The notes beneath the pieces are model-generated. The model was not told the origin of the DNA and did not search any database. It saw only the letters and a program-made list of their open reading frames with translations. Shown piece after piece: positions 36,101 through 51,400 of a DNA stretch of 64,000 bases. Origin of the DNA: Tetracentron sinense (lineage: Eukaryota > Streptophyta > Magnoliopsida > Trochodendrales > Trochodendraceae); contig CM026565.1 of assembly GCA_015143295.1 (NCBI GenBank), positions 26,234,052 to 26,298,051 of the forward strand, read 5' to 3'. Within the stretch, counting starts at the first letter, position 1, and each line of letters starts with the position of its first letter. A program made the position numbers and the translations under genes.

Positions 36101-37894
36101 GGTATGTCGAATATAGGATACATATCGGAGCGTATCGGATGGATACAATATAAAAAATCAAGATACGTTCAAAAACACTTGGATACGCAAGGAAAACCTT
36201 TGATGTCTTACATTAATCTTTTAATACAAATATAAGTTAAAATAACTAAATGAAGCCACTCAAATACATTTATAACCATACATATAAGAGTTAAGAATTT
36301 TATAAGTTAAAAAAAAACGATCATGCTAATAAACAACTATGAAAACACAAACAATAATTACTTAGCCTACTATAAGCAATACAATCTAGTCTAGATATTA
36401 AAACCTTACATTAAGTAAATTAAATAAGAATATATTGAATTACAACCATGAATTATAGGCTTGAATGTAAGTCTTTTTATGCTAAACTGTTACCCTGTTA
36501 ATTAACTTTTTGACCATGTAAATAAAAATATTTTTAAAACTAACTTTTAGGTTTTAGTTTTGATATAGTAAAATTTATGAAATTTTAATATTTAAGAAAT
36601 ACCTTACCATTTGAAAGTTAAAATGTTGACATAATTCCTTAAAAACGGATTTTGTTCTTGAACTGGAAAGTTGACTTTTTATTCTTCAAAAATTTGAATC
36701 TATGATAATTTTTATTGAATTCAAATGGGGGATGCAGATATAAACTTAATTACGTTTACTTTAAATGATATTTTATGTAAATAAGTTGTGCGTATCGAGT
36801 CCGTGTCGTGGCTTCCAGAGTAAATGAAATGAGAAATGGGTGCATACCATGTGTATCAGTATCGTATCGCCCGTATCAATAGCGTATCGATCCGACACGG
36901 GCAATACGGTACTGATATGGGGAATTTTTTTAATTCCTACATAGTGATGTACTGGGTGGGCCGAAAAGGTAAAAGAGGTACATACCATACCGTATCAGCC
37001 AGTACATACCGATATTTTAGAACCATAAGAAACCTTAAATTTCCAAGATTGCTTCAAAAGGTTGACATCAAATTTATCATACAACAGCTTTGTTCAAAAA
37101 GCAAGTTGCAGGGTTAAGAGTTAAATGTGAAAAATCTAATTTTCAGAACTATTCAAATAAGAAAATCAAGGAATTAGGAAAAAATTAGTAGCAAAAAGTG
37201 CATAATCAAACATTACATCAAATAAAAAAATGTGGTCCCCGATTAATGGAAAGAAAGAACAGGAGTTAACTAAAGCAGATTGCAATACCATTGCAGCAGC
37301 AGAAGTAAAAAAAAAATGTGTCATATCATAACACTAATTGCACTCCTTTTCAAGTACGTATTTTGAGTCTTGTCAAAAAAATCAGTATCAACTTTGGGAA
37401 TTGTGTCTTCAAGGCCTCTCAAATTCAAAGCAAGAAAAAACACGCTTCTGAACGGAAAAGGTTGATATCAGCAAAGCACAACACTTACATTTCAGAAGCA
37501 TGAGGACTTGGAAGATCAGTTGCTTGCCCCTGTTAGGAAAATGTATCAGAACGAAGATGGTACAAGCACAGATAATGTAGCAAAAAAAAGAATCAGGCAG
37601 TACACTAACCCCATCTGGCAGAGTTTCATCTCCAACAAACTCCCATTGTTCCTTTCCGAGATTCAATATCTCTTCATCACCGTCAACATATGAAACCTAC
37701 ATAAAAGGAACAGTCAAAAGAAACATATACAACATATATATAGGGAATGTTAAGAGTCGGTGGCACTAAACCTTTTACATGCAGGACTGAGGTAATTACA
37801 TCAAGGAGGCAGAAAAAGGTGAAGATAATCAAGGAATCTTTAGCACATAATCATTTCCTAGATCCTCTCACACATTTCTATTTTAATTTTTGTG

Positions 37895-37930
<36 letters not shown>

Positions 37931-40900
37931 CACACGCACGAGCGGGCACGCCCACACAATCACCTATACATAACTACAATAGCAAGTCAGTCTCTTAAAA
38001 ATGAAACATGATCTCTACTGAGTCAACTATTGGCGTTAGACGGGCTTTTATTGGTCAACATCCGCTTATCAAGGGATGCTGACGAATATATGGGTCAGCT
38101 GTATTGAAATAACTCCTTGAGTCAACTAAGGAGACCATTCCCCTTTTAAATAGGTGCAAAATGTCCAGTGAAGTTCACCGTATTCACAAAGGCTAATTAG
38201 GTTAGCAAATAAACATAAGAAAAAAAAGGAAAAGGAAAAAAATAATAAAGTATAACTTTGAAAATTCAAAGTTTTCCTTTATTATTTTTTTCTCTTGCCC
38301 TTTCCTTTCTTGCTAACCACACGAAGCCTAAGGTCATGAATGGTAACAAAACCAGTATATATACACATAAATAAAGCATCCATGAGAGTCATCCCACCTG
38401 ATGCTTCTTTTTAACAGGATCAAAAGAAACAATAACACCTTCATAGAACCTGCAGGAAAACAACTTCAATATAAGAATACAAATGAAAAATTATCATTAA
38501 TAGAACATTGACAACAGAATATGGAAGGAAAATATAGAGAAGAAAAAAATGTGAGCAAATGGCATGAAAGTTAGTAGCCAATGCAAGAGCATCCAAATTC
38601 ATGGCACTGAGTAGCCAAGTTGAATTTGAATCATTTGCCCAAATGGAGTGAACTTTAATCTGTGACCAAATCCAAGGGCAGGCCTGACATTCTGGAAGTC
38701 CTAATTTGAGACCATATGGCCTACAAATGGCGATCCTTGTTGATCCAGCTAAGGAGTGGAGATTGTAGGCCTATGACATGCAGGCTATTACAATATTTAG
38801 TATAACAAAAACTATATAATATGAAATATAAATAAAAAATGATCTGCTTCAATAAAATAATGAAAATCATTAATATGCTATAGCATATAATTAACAAACT
38901 GTGCACATGAGACTCGTATACATTAGTATTTTTTTAGTATGTTTACTCGTACAGATGATACATATCATGCAAATGCTCCGGAATAATATGTTTTACTTAC
39001 CACATTTACATATTACAGCTTGCACATAATAACATTTAATAATTATAACCAAACAATCAAGTCGAGCGACGAACAGGAATGACCTCATTAGAATCTTAGC
39101 ATGGTTTTAAAAATCACCGAAAAACATTGTGAAATGGTGTTTTAAAAGACCCCGATCCGAAGCATAGAGTGATACGAGTTTTAAGGGGATTTGTAGCATA
39201 ACACCCGTATCAGCGTTACGTAATAAAAAATCTATTATGAAACGTCCATAACACAACAGTAAATTTACCACATTGGATGCATTTCAGAAACCCCATCATA
39301 ATCTCTATATTTAGTACAGTCCCACATGAATTCCTATAACATATAATAGCAACAGAAATGTCTCACATAACATCACTAAGTTTTATTGGTCTCACAAGTC
39401 ACAAAACATCACTTAGTTTTTTTTTTCAAAAGATGCTCCAGCAACTTCCAAAAGACATTTACAGCAGTCAAACAGTCAAATGAAAGGCAAAAAGCTCATT
39501 ACAAATAAGGATTTTGCTAGCTGCAGTCGCAAATCTTCCAAAGACGCAACTTGGTGGCTACAAATGTCAAAGATTTCCTGATTTTTATTTTTTTAATATG
39601 TTAAAATATCAAATATCTCCACATGTGATACCTACTCTTGCGTCTATGGAAACATTTGGAGTAAATGCGACTGGGGTCAGCACTCCTCTACAAATAATAA
39701 AATCAATACGGAAAATCTTAAACCTATTTAAATATGTGCATACCTATCCTTATCCCAAAAAAAGTGATGGGATTACCAACCCTTCACCTACTTTGCCTTC
39801 TCTCATTTTCCTTTATTTTCTCTCTCTCTCTCTCTCTCTCTCTTTCCCTCTTTTTATTTTTTCCTATTTCTAGGTTCTTTAATAGTGATTTCTCATTTAG
39901 GACCCAATATCAGCAATAGTGCTTACTGCAATAAGAGACAAAATGCTATTATGTAACGGTAACGTAACAGTTTCGGCTGGACACGTTACACACGTTGAAA
40001 ATGTTTCTTAAAACCCTGAATCTGAGACCAAGACTAAACCAATCTATAAGAAGATAGGGACACAAAGAACAACAAAATGCAACCCCTCAAGAAAATTAAG
40101 AGGGGGGATAAAATGTAGCAATAACAAGACAACTGTAGAAAATGGCACCATAAATAACTGCAGTCATAATTACAAGGTACAGAGACCAATTCCAATAGGA
40201 TACGCCAGAAAATACAGAATGTATAGCGAGTACTCACGTTTGATCTTTTGGCCACCAAACCTTAATTTTTGAACCAACCAGGTTCTCACCAAGATCTGTA
40301 CCATGTGGCATTTCAGAAGCCTGGCATTGAAAAGTAATCTATCAATTAGAATTTAGAACTAGACATACTAGAAAATAAAAGGTAGCATTGAATTTGAACA
40401 TGGAAAAGAAAAGGATGCAAAACAAAGTATATTCATCTACAAGATCAGGCAAACTAAAAGGCGTAAATACTGCCAAACCAGGATCAATATAATTTTGACC
40501 TTCCAAATGCTTCAAAGTGATGGTTAACAACAATGTATAGGACCACCAATGATCAGGGACCATGATATGCAGGAAAAAACAATTTCCAAGTGCGGTGTTG
40601 TTAAGAAGAAAAAAATATAAAAACAGTATCGGACGGTACCCCACATTTTACAGGAACTTTACAACCACCTTTACCCATCAATGATGTCAAACCATCACAA
40701 GATTCATCCATTTAAACCGATCCCATAACTCTATAAACTCAAACAAAAAGAAGGGTTAACACAGTTCACATTACGACTATAAGGACACAAATGGTAAAAT
40801 TTGAAGACACCTATTTTTTTTGGGAAAAAATTTGAAGAAACATAAGGGTATGCGCATAATCATTATATGCAGCATAAAACTTTGCAATGACCCGTTTAAA

Positions 40901-43900
40901 GGATGAATTGATTTTATGGAGCTAACATCCCTACCAGATGTCATTTTATATGGGTAGGCATCAGATTTGAGTTATTTGACACCCTACAAACAGTACCTCT
41001 TAGATGCGGAACAAATTGGGTATTAGGTCAACTGATATTAGATATACAAAATTACACTATCCTGGCCAACACCAATATAGGAAGAAAACCACCATGATCT
41101 AGTCTAAGAAATGGCATAATTTCCACACACAAAATTAGACGAGGGCTCAAAAAAATTGTACATAGGAGCAATCGTACTTGAAGCAAGGTAACAAAAACCA
41201 CAGCACAAAAAAAAATATATGAAAAATATAATAGAACCACAACTGTCGTGAAATTTCAGCGAGAAGGGAACCTACTTGTTACATCCCTTGTTGCTCATAA
41301 CATGGGTTGACCAACCCTTTCCAACCACTTAATACATCAGGCGGGCCATACCGAAAGTTTACCTTAAAACAGTGTTCTGAAGCTCAGAACAGACCATGCG
41401 ATTGAACCGTTGAACAGGCCCAAAACTGGAATGGGTAACCATTAACCTAGTAAGGAGCTCAAAACAGTTCACTAAATGCAAAATCCTTCAGCCTGAGTGG
41501 TTGAACCATCAGACTATTCAAATCGTTTTCGGTTTTCAAGTTATACCCACATCTGTGCCATAAGAAAGAACAGATACCACCAACCAGGCTTTAAATTTTT
41601 GAAAAAGAAGTGATCAAAAAAATGTTTTAGAAAGAACTTTGCGGCGATTTTGGCTGGAATTTTTTTCAGGTAAACATTTAGAAACATTAAAAGTAATCCT
41701 ATTGCAGTTTTTATGTTGCAAAAAATTATTGGGTTTTTTAAGTGAGAAGGAAAATTTGGCAATTAAAAAGGAACAACCGTTCGTCAAATCCATACCTATT
41801 GTTCCTGTCTATAAAGTATAAACCAAAACCACTTTTACAAGTATCGATGATCGATCCAGGTTTGAGAACATTGGCTTGGACAGTAACCACCCCAAGCAAA
41901 TTCTTCCACTAAATCACTAATACCAAATTCAAATTGTTTCCAAATGGTGTTAACCAACCAAAACCATCACTATTCTCCACCCAAAGCTTAGCCACGGACC
42001 AAGTGACACAGGCTTCTTACTAGATAATGGACTTATAATAACATTTGCACAAATAAGTAATAACCACTCCAATAGATGAATTGTAATCCCAAAAAAAGAA
42101 ATACAGATCAAATGCCTTCATCTAAAACTAAAGTCCAAGCAACATCAATATGCAAGGTCAAAATAGGTTGCCCTCTCTGCTCTCAGAAATCCACAGGGAC
42201 AGTAATTACACAGCCCAAAAAATCTTGATTTCTACATCGAAACAATAAGTCCAGAATTTTCTACCACTAACCTGATAGCAACTAAAGCCCCATAGATATT
42301 TTTCTAACAATTTGGAGTTGAGTGTTTGTAACCATGTATTATAATGAAATGCAAGTATATAAATAAGATACGGAGCCATATAAAATATATGAGACAACCT
42401 GGAATGAAGAAGAAATGATCAGGAGCCATATTTTTAAGACAATCTAAACATGAGACAGATGGATAAGTATAAGATAACCTAAACACTAGATGGATTAATA
42501 AGGATGTAGTTGTTTTGGTTTGTTCAAGGTGAATCAATTGCTTTAAGGCGATACTGAAAAAAGACTTTTGGCTAACTCAAAAAGAACCATCTTTGCAGTT
42601 ATGGAAAAAGCACTTAAAGGTAGATATGTTGGGAATCATTTACTATTTTTTTAAAAGCATAGTTACCAAACACCCGTGTTATACCCATATAGTACTCGTA
42701 TAATACTTTTAGGGGGGGGAGGGGGGGGTCACCGTTTAAAACTCCGTACATTTGCCGTGTTACATGTTATGCCCGTATTGCCATTTAATACGCGAATTAC
42801 GTATTAAACACATACAATACGTGTATTTTTGCCATTTTTTTACCGTGTTAAACGCACATTCCGCATTAAATGTTTGTTATTAGTTAATATCATGATTTTT
42901 ATTTATTTATCATTATTAATTCATTTTTAATTTTCCCGTACTTTTGTCGTGTTTTTGCCGTATAATACCCGTACTTACCGAACGGATCATTGCTGTATTA
43001 TACCCGTACTTGGTAACTATGTTTAAAAGAATTAAAATGATTTCATCAAAATCATTCCATTATATTTCCTGCATGTTAATCAAGCAAGTTAAGTCACAAA
43101 AGCGTTTATATCTTAGTGCTTTCCTGCACAGATATATGGAATGAATAATCTAACAAACGTGTCCTACAATTTTTGGAGAAGGAATCAGGACAAAAATATA
43201 GAAAAAATAAATCACTGAACAAATAGTTTCACTGAAAGCTGTTTCCTGAGGGTTTTATATGGTTCGAACGAAGAAAAATGAGATCAATAACAAATACATA
43301 TTCTACAGACAACTCTGACAACTAAAGTTGTTTCTAACATTTGTAAGATCTCATCTGGGACTTCTTCTTTACTGCTAATCACTTACCAATATTAGACACA
43401 ATTTTACTTACGACCCCATAAGTAAATGTACTTGGCATGCACTTGGAGACTTGTTTGCCAATAGAAATGTTGACTGAAGATTGGTAGAGATACATAACTT
43501 TAAATAATGGAAAAAGAATATTTGACTAAGAATAAAATTGTTCTCACTAGAGAACCGACTGGACATTTTTCTTTATATAGGTAAAGAGATCTTAGATATA
43601 TGACAAAAGAAATATACAAAGAAGAATCACAAGAAAGTGAGCCCAACAGCAAAAAAAACAGAGAAATACAACATAAACCTAACTGTAGAAGTCAAAATTA
43701 ACTGTGAAATTGCAGCTCATCCACTTCCTTTCTGATGGAGCACCAGTCCATGAGCAACCTACAAATCTTGAAACACGTAGTGACAAGAGGGCCAGAAATG
43801 CTGTCGAAAACTCAAAGATTTCTTTCCTTCCAAATCGACCAAGTTATCGCACTCGGTAGGAGGGCCCAGAAAATGGGGGATTCTTCATTTGTAGAAGGCC

Positions 43901-46900
43901 AACAAGATAAGAAGCTCTGAAAGGAGTCAGGGGAGACCCAAGCAATGTTCAAGCGTGATAGGAAATAAATCCAAATGCCATTAGCAAATAAACAACTTAA
44001 TAGCAAATGATCAACTGATTCCTCCGATTCATGGCACAAGAAGCCAGTGTTACAAATCTCACAAAAAATAACCATTTCCATGCGAGAAATAAAGAGAAAA
44101 ATCTAAGTCTAAAACTCAGATTTTATTGTGATATTTTTAAAATCTCGCAATAAATATAATTCTCTTATTATCGCGAAATTTAGCCGATATTTAGAAAATA
44201 TCACGAGAAATACAAAACATTGGTGGTTTGATGAATTTATAAATCAGTGATATTTACTACTATTTTCTTTAATTCTAATTATTTTTTAATCATTGCCAAG
44301 ATTTAGCTAAAAATACCATAAAAAAAAACTCTAGATTTAAAAATCTTCCTAACCAATAAAATTCCAAGAACAAGATTTGTAACACTGTAGGAAGCAACAA
44401 TTAGCCATTCTCCACCCTCTTGCCATTAATTGTCACAAGTGAGAGTTTTGTTCCAATATGCCACCCATAAGAAAAGAGATATCTTTGAAGGAACATCCGG
44501 ATTCCACATAATCCTATGAGGAAACGGAGTACGAGAATTATCCCCACGGGGTTAGGAGGAAGGATTTCACTGTGAAGTGACCACTTCTCACCTTAGACCA
44601 GACACGGGGGTCTCTAAGAGAAGGACAAGGGGCGACCCTTTGAACCCGCTGTAGAAGATGCGAAAAATCATCCATCTCCCAAGCATTGAGATTATGCCTA
44701 AGCTTAGGACACCAAACAACTAACTTAACCCCCCATTCAAAGCATGAAGCTACTAACCTTTTTTGTCGCATGCCAATAAATACAAATTCCCAAAATCATC
44801 TTTCAGTGACGATTTACCCACACCACAAATCCTCCCAAAATTTCACTAGCTTTCCATCGTCTATTTTAAACCTGATGTGTTTTGAGAATTCTTTGTGTAC
44901 AGATAGAATGGCCTTCCAAAAACAAACCCAATGCAAAGTGCAAACCCTTAACAAAGTTTGGACCCCAACAAGGCTGCTCTCCATATTTCACGACGATCAC
45001 CTTCCTCCACAAACAATCTCTTTCACTCCCAAAACGCCATAACCAATTGCCCAAGAGAGCTTTGTTTGCCATTGCCAAAGATTCCAATACCAAGCTGGCC
45101 TTTTAAGGAATACAAATTTACTTCCAATCAACCAGATGGAATATGGAATCCAGACTATCATTCCAAAGGTAGACCCTTTGAATTTTCTCTAGTCTGTTAG
45201 CTACGAAGACCAGAATGGTAAAGTACATAGAGAGAGTAATTAGGCAAGCTACTCAACGTACTCTTAGTCAATGTGAGTTTACCCCCTTGGATAGATACAA
45301 GGATTTCCAACCGGATAACCTCTTGAAAAAATGCTCCACTACAGGACTCCAACTTGAATTAGCCATGATGTTGGCACCAAGAGGAAGGCCCAAATAGGAG
45401 GCAGGGAGGCAGCCTGTTTTAAGCCCAAGACAACACGATAATACCCAAGACAAGACAAAACATCTAAAGAGCAAGGTTGTTAAATCGTAATCGAATCGTA
45501 AAATCGTTTTAGGACCGATTCGATTCAAATCATAAATCGTAAAGCTTCAATCTATTTTTAAAAACAATTGCTAAAAAATACAAAATATATATTAATAAAT
45601 CAGGAAAAAAGGAATAATCCATTATCCAAAATATTTCATTCATATTTATTGATAAAAGAAAGTAATGAACTTTTCATTGCATACACTATACAAAACGCGA
45701 ATGAACTCCATAAAACGAAACATAACTCCTAATATCATTAAAGATAAATCAGCAACAATAAACTCATATAATCATTTTGCACTAGATCAAGTATTGAAAC
45801 TTGAAAGACTTGTACAATTAAAAAAATTAATAAAATAAACTATCAAGTTCTCCCAGAGTCCACTCTTCAACTTCATCCTCTTTCTTCTTCTTCCTTTTTT
45901 TTCCGTTTCACAGCAACAGAGAGAAAACCCAAATAGGGATTTTGGCATGTCCATAACAGGGTTTTCCAGTTTCTTCTCTCTGCTTAAAAGACATAAAGTA
46001 CCTTTAGAAAATTGAAAGAATAAAAAAAAATTAATATAATTTTTTAAGTATTGGTCCGTAACTCAAATCGCCTGAATCGTACGCAAATCGTAATATGAAT
46101 CGCAAATCGAATGAGATTTACCCAATTAAGAAGTTCACCCGTGATTTGAATCATTTTGCATGGGATTCGACTCAAATCGTAGGATTTGAATCGCAAATCG
46201 CAAGGATTTAACAACCCTGCTAAAGAGACAATTGAGGTGAGCTAGCTACCTACAAGAAGCAGCACAAAAAATCACCCTCTCATCCGCAAACTGAATATGG
46301 GAAATGGAGAGACCCGAACTCTCAACTGAGAGCCCCCTAAAACATGATCCGTATCTCTATTGATCAATCTACTAAGAGCTCCAGTTATCATAATGAAAAG
46401 AAATGGTGAGAGAGGATCACCCTAAAACCAACCTCTAAAATTGTGGAAGTATCTAGTCAGGCCGTCGTTGATCAAAATCTAAAAGGATACAGTCGAATAG
46501 CAAGATTTCATCCATTTACGCCATTTGATTCCGAAACCCATTACCTTAAACATACAATCCAAAAACTCCCAATTAACATGTCAGCTTTTTCCATGTCGAT
46601 TTTGCAGAGAACACCAGGCACTCCTATTTTAAGTGAGCATCAACACACTTGTTCGCGATGAGGACTCCATCCAAAATTTATCTCCTCCCTACAAATGCCT
46701 CCTTGTGGAGGAGAAATTATAGATCCCATGACTTCCTTGAGTCTACAACCAACACCTTAGCTAAAATATTGTACAAACTCCAGAGTAAACTGCTTGGTCG
46801 GAAATTATGAAAATCCTGATCCCACTTGCATTTTGAGAGTAATGAAACATGCTGTTCAAGACTATCAAACTTGCCTTCCTCAAGAAATTCTATTATTGCC

Positions 46901-48384
46901 TTGATTAGATCTGATTTGACTATGACCCAACAAGTCTTCCAAAACTCTATGGAAAAACCATCCGGTCCTAGCAGTTTATCTCACTCCGTTCTTTTAAGCA
47001 CACTCCAAATTTCCTTCAGAGCACACTCCAAATTTCCTCCTCCGAAGAGTGCCTTTCCAAATAGTCTCTTCAAAAACCACCTGTCTAGACATAGAGTTGA
47101 CACTAATTCGATATTTTTATAACAGAATAGGGAAAAGGGTACAAAAAGATAAAGGATTCTGGTGTGTCTTCCCTGAATAGAGTTCACCCATGTTCCTGGA
47201 TGTAGGGCATCCATAATGGCCTTCACAAAACTAATTCTTGTTTTTATATGTAGGATATCTTTTGTAACGACCCGGAATTTTAATATAATAAAATAATGTG
47301 TTTATGGGTCCTTAATGGAGGTTAATTAGTTAATTATTTGTTAAATTAATAAAAAGTGGATTTTGCTCGGGATTGAAGTGCACCGAGGAAATCTCAGTAT
47401 CTTTTGGCGAAAATTGCACACAGTGTGTCGGTCGACTGCCGGGACACACCCCTACCGTATCGGTTCCGTCAGGTACCATTTCGCGGGACATTATCTTTAT
47501 GGAGAGAAGTTTGTGATCTATAGTGATCACAAGAGTTTAAAGTATCTATTCTCCCAAAAGGAACTCAATATGCGACAGCGTAGATGGATGGAATTCTTGA
47601 AGGATTATGACTATGTAATCCAGTATCATCCTGGTAAGGGTAACGTGGTTGCTGATACCCTGAGTAGAAAGACAGTTAGATCTGTAGCATATATGAGGAC
47701 AGAGCGATGGAAGATGATCGAAGAATTCAAGAGTTGGAATCTGAGTTTAGGATTCCAGGGTAATCGGGGACGTCGAAAAACCCTAAGGGGACCTCCCTTT
47801 CCCTTTCTCTCTCTTCTTTTCTCTCTCCTCTTTCTCTCTCCTCTTTCTCTCTCTTCCTTTCTCTCTCCTCACTTTCTCTCTCTAAAATAGTTCGGGCAAC
47901 AATCTGGCTCTGCAGATTTTGTAGGAGAATGAGGGTTTTAACCCTCCTTATATAAGGGGATGGGATCATGTGCAACCAGTGTTACTTAGGCACTTCAATT
48001 TTCCCAAAATTTGTCGTGCCGACACTTGGACACGACACGACACTCCATGGCACGACACGACACTCCTTGGTACGTGCCTATACCATGTCATAGTGACATC
48101 AACATTATGATTAGGCACATGGTGCTTCAAATATGTCGTGTCATATTAAAAATACAATTACAATGAATTTTTTGTCCAATTGTGTTATTTTTTTGGAAAC
48201 ATAGATGAAATTTTACTAAGGGAGCAGCACCAACAACAACGATCAATATGTATGTCTCTTCTCTCTCTTGTTGCTCATTTCTACTCCATATGCGTATTTT
48301 TTTATAACTTAGGTATATACATTTAAAAAAAATTGGGGACTAGTGATCCCCCTCTTTTTATTATTATTGTTATTTAAAATATTT

Positions 48385-48428
<44 letters not shown>

Positions 48429-51400
48429 ATCATTTAAAAAAATTGTACATCCGTGCTGCCGTATTTGGATTTTCAGAGCTTGCCGTGCCGAACACCCCTA
48501 GACACCTAAACACTTGGCACCCGTGCCACGTGCCTAGGTAACACTGTGTGCAACAGCACATGACCAATAAGGTGTGGAGTTGACCGGTCAACTCGTTTGA
48601 CCCGTTGACTGTTTGACCAATGTTTGAATTTTTTTTGTATTTACGGTATCCGAAACCTAAGTGTAGTTGTAAAAACTCAGTATTTTTCGCTGAAATTTTT
48701 ACAGTAGGTGTCGGACTGCCCCAAGTCCGGTCACCTAAAGTTTCGTCAAAATCGGACTCTATTTAGTAAGGTTTCGGATACTATAAATACAAAAAAAATT
48801 CAAACATTGGTCAAACAATCAACCGGTCAAACGAGTTGACCGGTCAACTCCACACCTTATTGGTCATGTGCTATTGCACATGATCCCATCCCCTTACTTA
48901 TATAAGGAGGGTTAAAACCCTCATTCTCCCACAAAATCTGCAGAGCCAGATTGCTGCCCGAACTATTTTAGAGAGAGAAAGTGAGAGAGAAAGGAAGAGA
49001 GAAAGAGGAGAGAGAAAGGAAGAGAGAGAAAGGGAAAGGGAGGTCCCCTTAGGGTTTTTCGACATCCCCGACGCGTTGGCGGCATCTGATTTCTTCTACG
49101 ACGCCTCGATTTGCGTGTAGAGAGAGAAAAAGTTAGAGAGAGAGGAGCTTTATCTTGGGGTTGATCGCCATCCCGGACGTGTTGGCGGTGCCCTTTTTGC
49201 ACTAGCTACCTCGAAACGCGTGAAGTAGGTAAACCCCTCTTTTCTTCTCTTTTTCCCCTTATTTTGCTATATTCTTTTATCTGAAGCATATGCATGTCTT
49301 TTGACGTGAATGAAAAAGGGTCGGAGACCCCTATGTGATGTTGTGATTTTATGTGGTCCATCAGGGAGCCCAGATCGGGTCCCGGGTAAATTGTATCGTC
49401 ACTTTAGGGTGACGAAAAGTTGTTTTGCATGTTGTGTAAGGCTATGGAGACATCCATTAGCCTGGAAACGTTCCCTAACGGGACGGTGTGTTACCGGAGT
49501 TGGTTCACAGGCGCGAGGCCCAAGTATTTCAGTTAATCAAGCGAGGCTTGGGTTAACTGAGGTTAACCTGTGGTTAGAAAATCTAACCAGGGTTAAGTAT
49601 AGTCTGTGGTTCCTCTTTGACTAGGCCAGGAGAGACGGTGTCCAGTAAGGCCCGGGGTTCCTCCGTGACTGATAGTCGGGAGATGTCAGTCTGTTTGTCT
49701 AGGTCATCCGTGGTGCCTCTTGGACTAGGTCAGGAGTGGCGGTGTCCTGCATGGCCCGTGGTTCCTCCGTGACTGATAGTCAAGAGATGTCGGAGTCCTA
49801 GGGAGTTAAAGTGGCTGAACATCAGATAGTGTATAGTCCGGGGTTCCTCTCTGGGTGGGTCAGAAGATGTCGGCACCGTGTCTATCGGGGTCCCTTCTTG
49901 GTGGAACGTCAGGAGATGTCGGCATTGGTATAGATGTCGGGGTTCCTCCGTAAACTGGCCAGAAGATGACGGTAGGCAGGTTGGTCGGGGTTCCTTCTTA
50001 ACTGATACCCAGGGCGATGACGGCGAATACACGGTAGATGTTGCCAGTCAGGTGAATGGAAAAGTATTGTCCTTATTGGGTGAATGCCCATGTTGTGTGT
50101 GTAAGCTTCGGATACGAATTGTCTGAGTTGGTATACTCAGGGTTTGTGTATTTGTCTGAGTTGATGGACTCATGGTTCGGTATGGAATCATCGGATTCTA
50201 GGTGAGTTGGGTTGGTAGACCCAAGGTTTGGTCATGTTCGGGTGAAAGCCGGAACAACGGGTGTGAGTCTAAATGACTCAATGTATTATGGTTATGATTT
50301 AGAGACTTTAAGCTAAACATTTGTGGGCTGTGGCCAATTAATAGAGTCTCAGGACTCGAAATGAAACATGATTGATGATCGAAACGATAATTTGGTAATA
50401 TAATACATTCATAACTGAACCTCATAATTGGAAAGTAATGTGAGGTCGGGAACCTCTGTTAGGATGACGTAACCTTAAGTGACCTTGGGTCACAATTTAT
50501 TATATACTGTTCTATTTTACTGTAACATACAAATTGAATTGCTTATTATATCATTATTGATGCGTGTTATTATGTGGAAAATAGTTTAGAAGGATTGTGG
50601 TCTTATTGGGCTTCATAGCTCACTGACTTTTTATGTCAGTAGATCTCGGAGCTGCTGACCAGTAAGTGAAAAGTCCAACTGGACATTTTGGAAGCTTGTA
50701 CGAGTTGTACCCGGCGTGATAGAAGCGCCTACTTTTGTAAAACAAACTTGATGTAAATAATACAGGTATATGGTTTGTATGATGGCTATTGTGATGACAG
50801 GTATTATTTGCTTTTTGGAAGCATCTGATAAATGTTTAAATTTCCCGCATTTTCGCGGGTAAAGTCTTCTGCTTGCATGATTTGACGAACGGATACGCGT
50901 CTCGGAACTTGATTCCCTAGGCGCGGGTTCGGGGCGTCACAATTGGTATCAAAGCCTAAGAGCAATAACCATCATAACAAACCATACTTGTTCATGAAAT
51001 ACCGTAGTACATGATTTTTCGTTGTGTAGCTAGATGTATTACTGTACATCACCTATTTCGAAATCAGATAGTGATTTGGAAATTGTGTGTATGTGCAGGG
51101 ATGCCGTTAATGCACAGAGTCCCCACCAAGGAGGATTGGCAGCATTATGAGCAGATGGCAGCCATATTAAGTCGCCGTTATCCTTGGGATGACTCAACGA
51201 ATCATGGCGGCCATTAAGCCGAAGGCTGTCTGGATAAATCCGGACGGAACTGCCTGGATGCCACCCCCGACTCCGATGGAGCTTGCAGTACCGGCTCGGG
51301 TACGTCGTGAGATTTTAAGGCAGGTCAAGCGGGCACTTGCAGACATCAGGCCTAGTCCGGATGGGACTGGTTGGATACCTCCACCCTTATCATCTAAGAG

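Larger units (their letters stand above)
27690..37488 (-). other. PDS5 intron of 9.8 kb between the Tudor and tail exons
   Basis: Donor GAAAT|GTAAG at 37488 and acceptor TTTTGACTAG|G at 27690. It contains hAT-like elements (28305, 30788, 33391, 36067), a sense LINE (29445-33840) and a cluster of decayed repeats at 34130-35370. Stretches 33841-34130 and 35371-36066 show nothing recognisable. Confidence 0.8.

Noticed and set aside
44686..45200. Overlapping plus-strand frames near 44.7-45.2 kb
   Set aside because: Antisense to LINE coding sequence on the minus strand.
47363..47890. 175-codon plus-strand frame as a gene
   Set aside because: It is a chance fusion of LTR sequence, a gypsy RNase H fragment and an inverted CT-rich LTR piece, inside one transposon.
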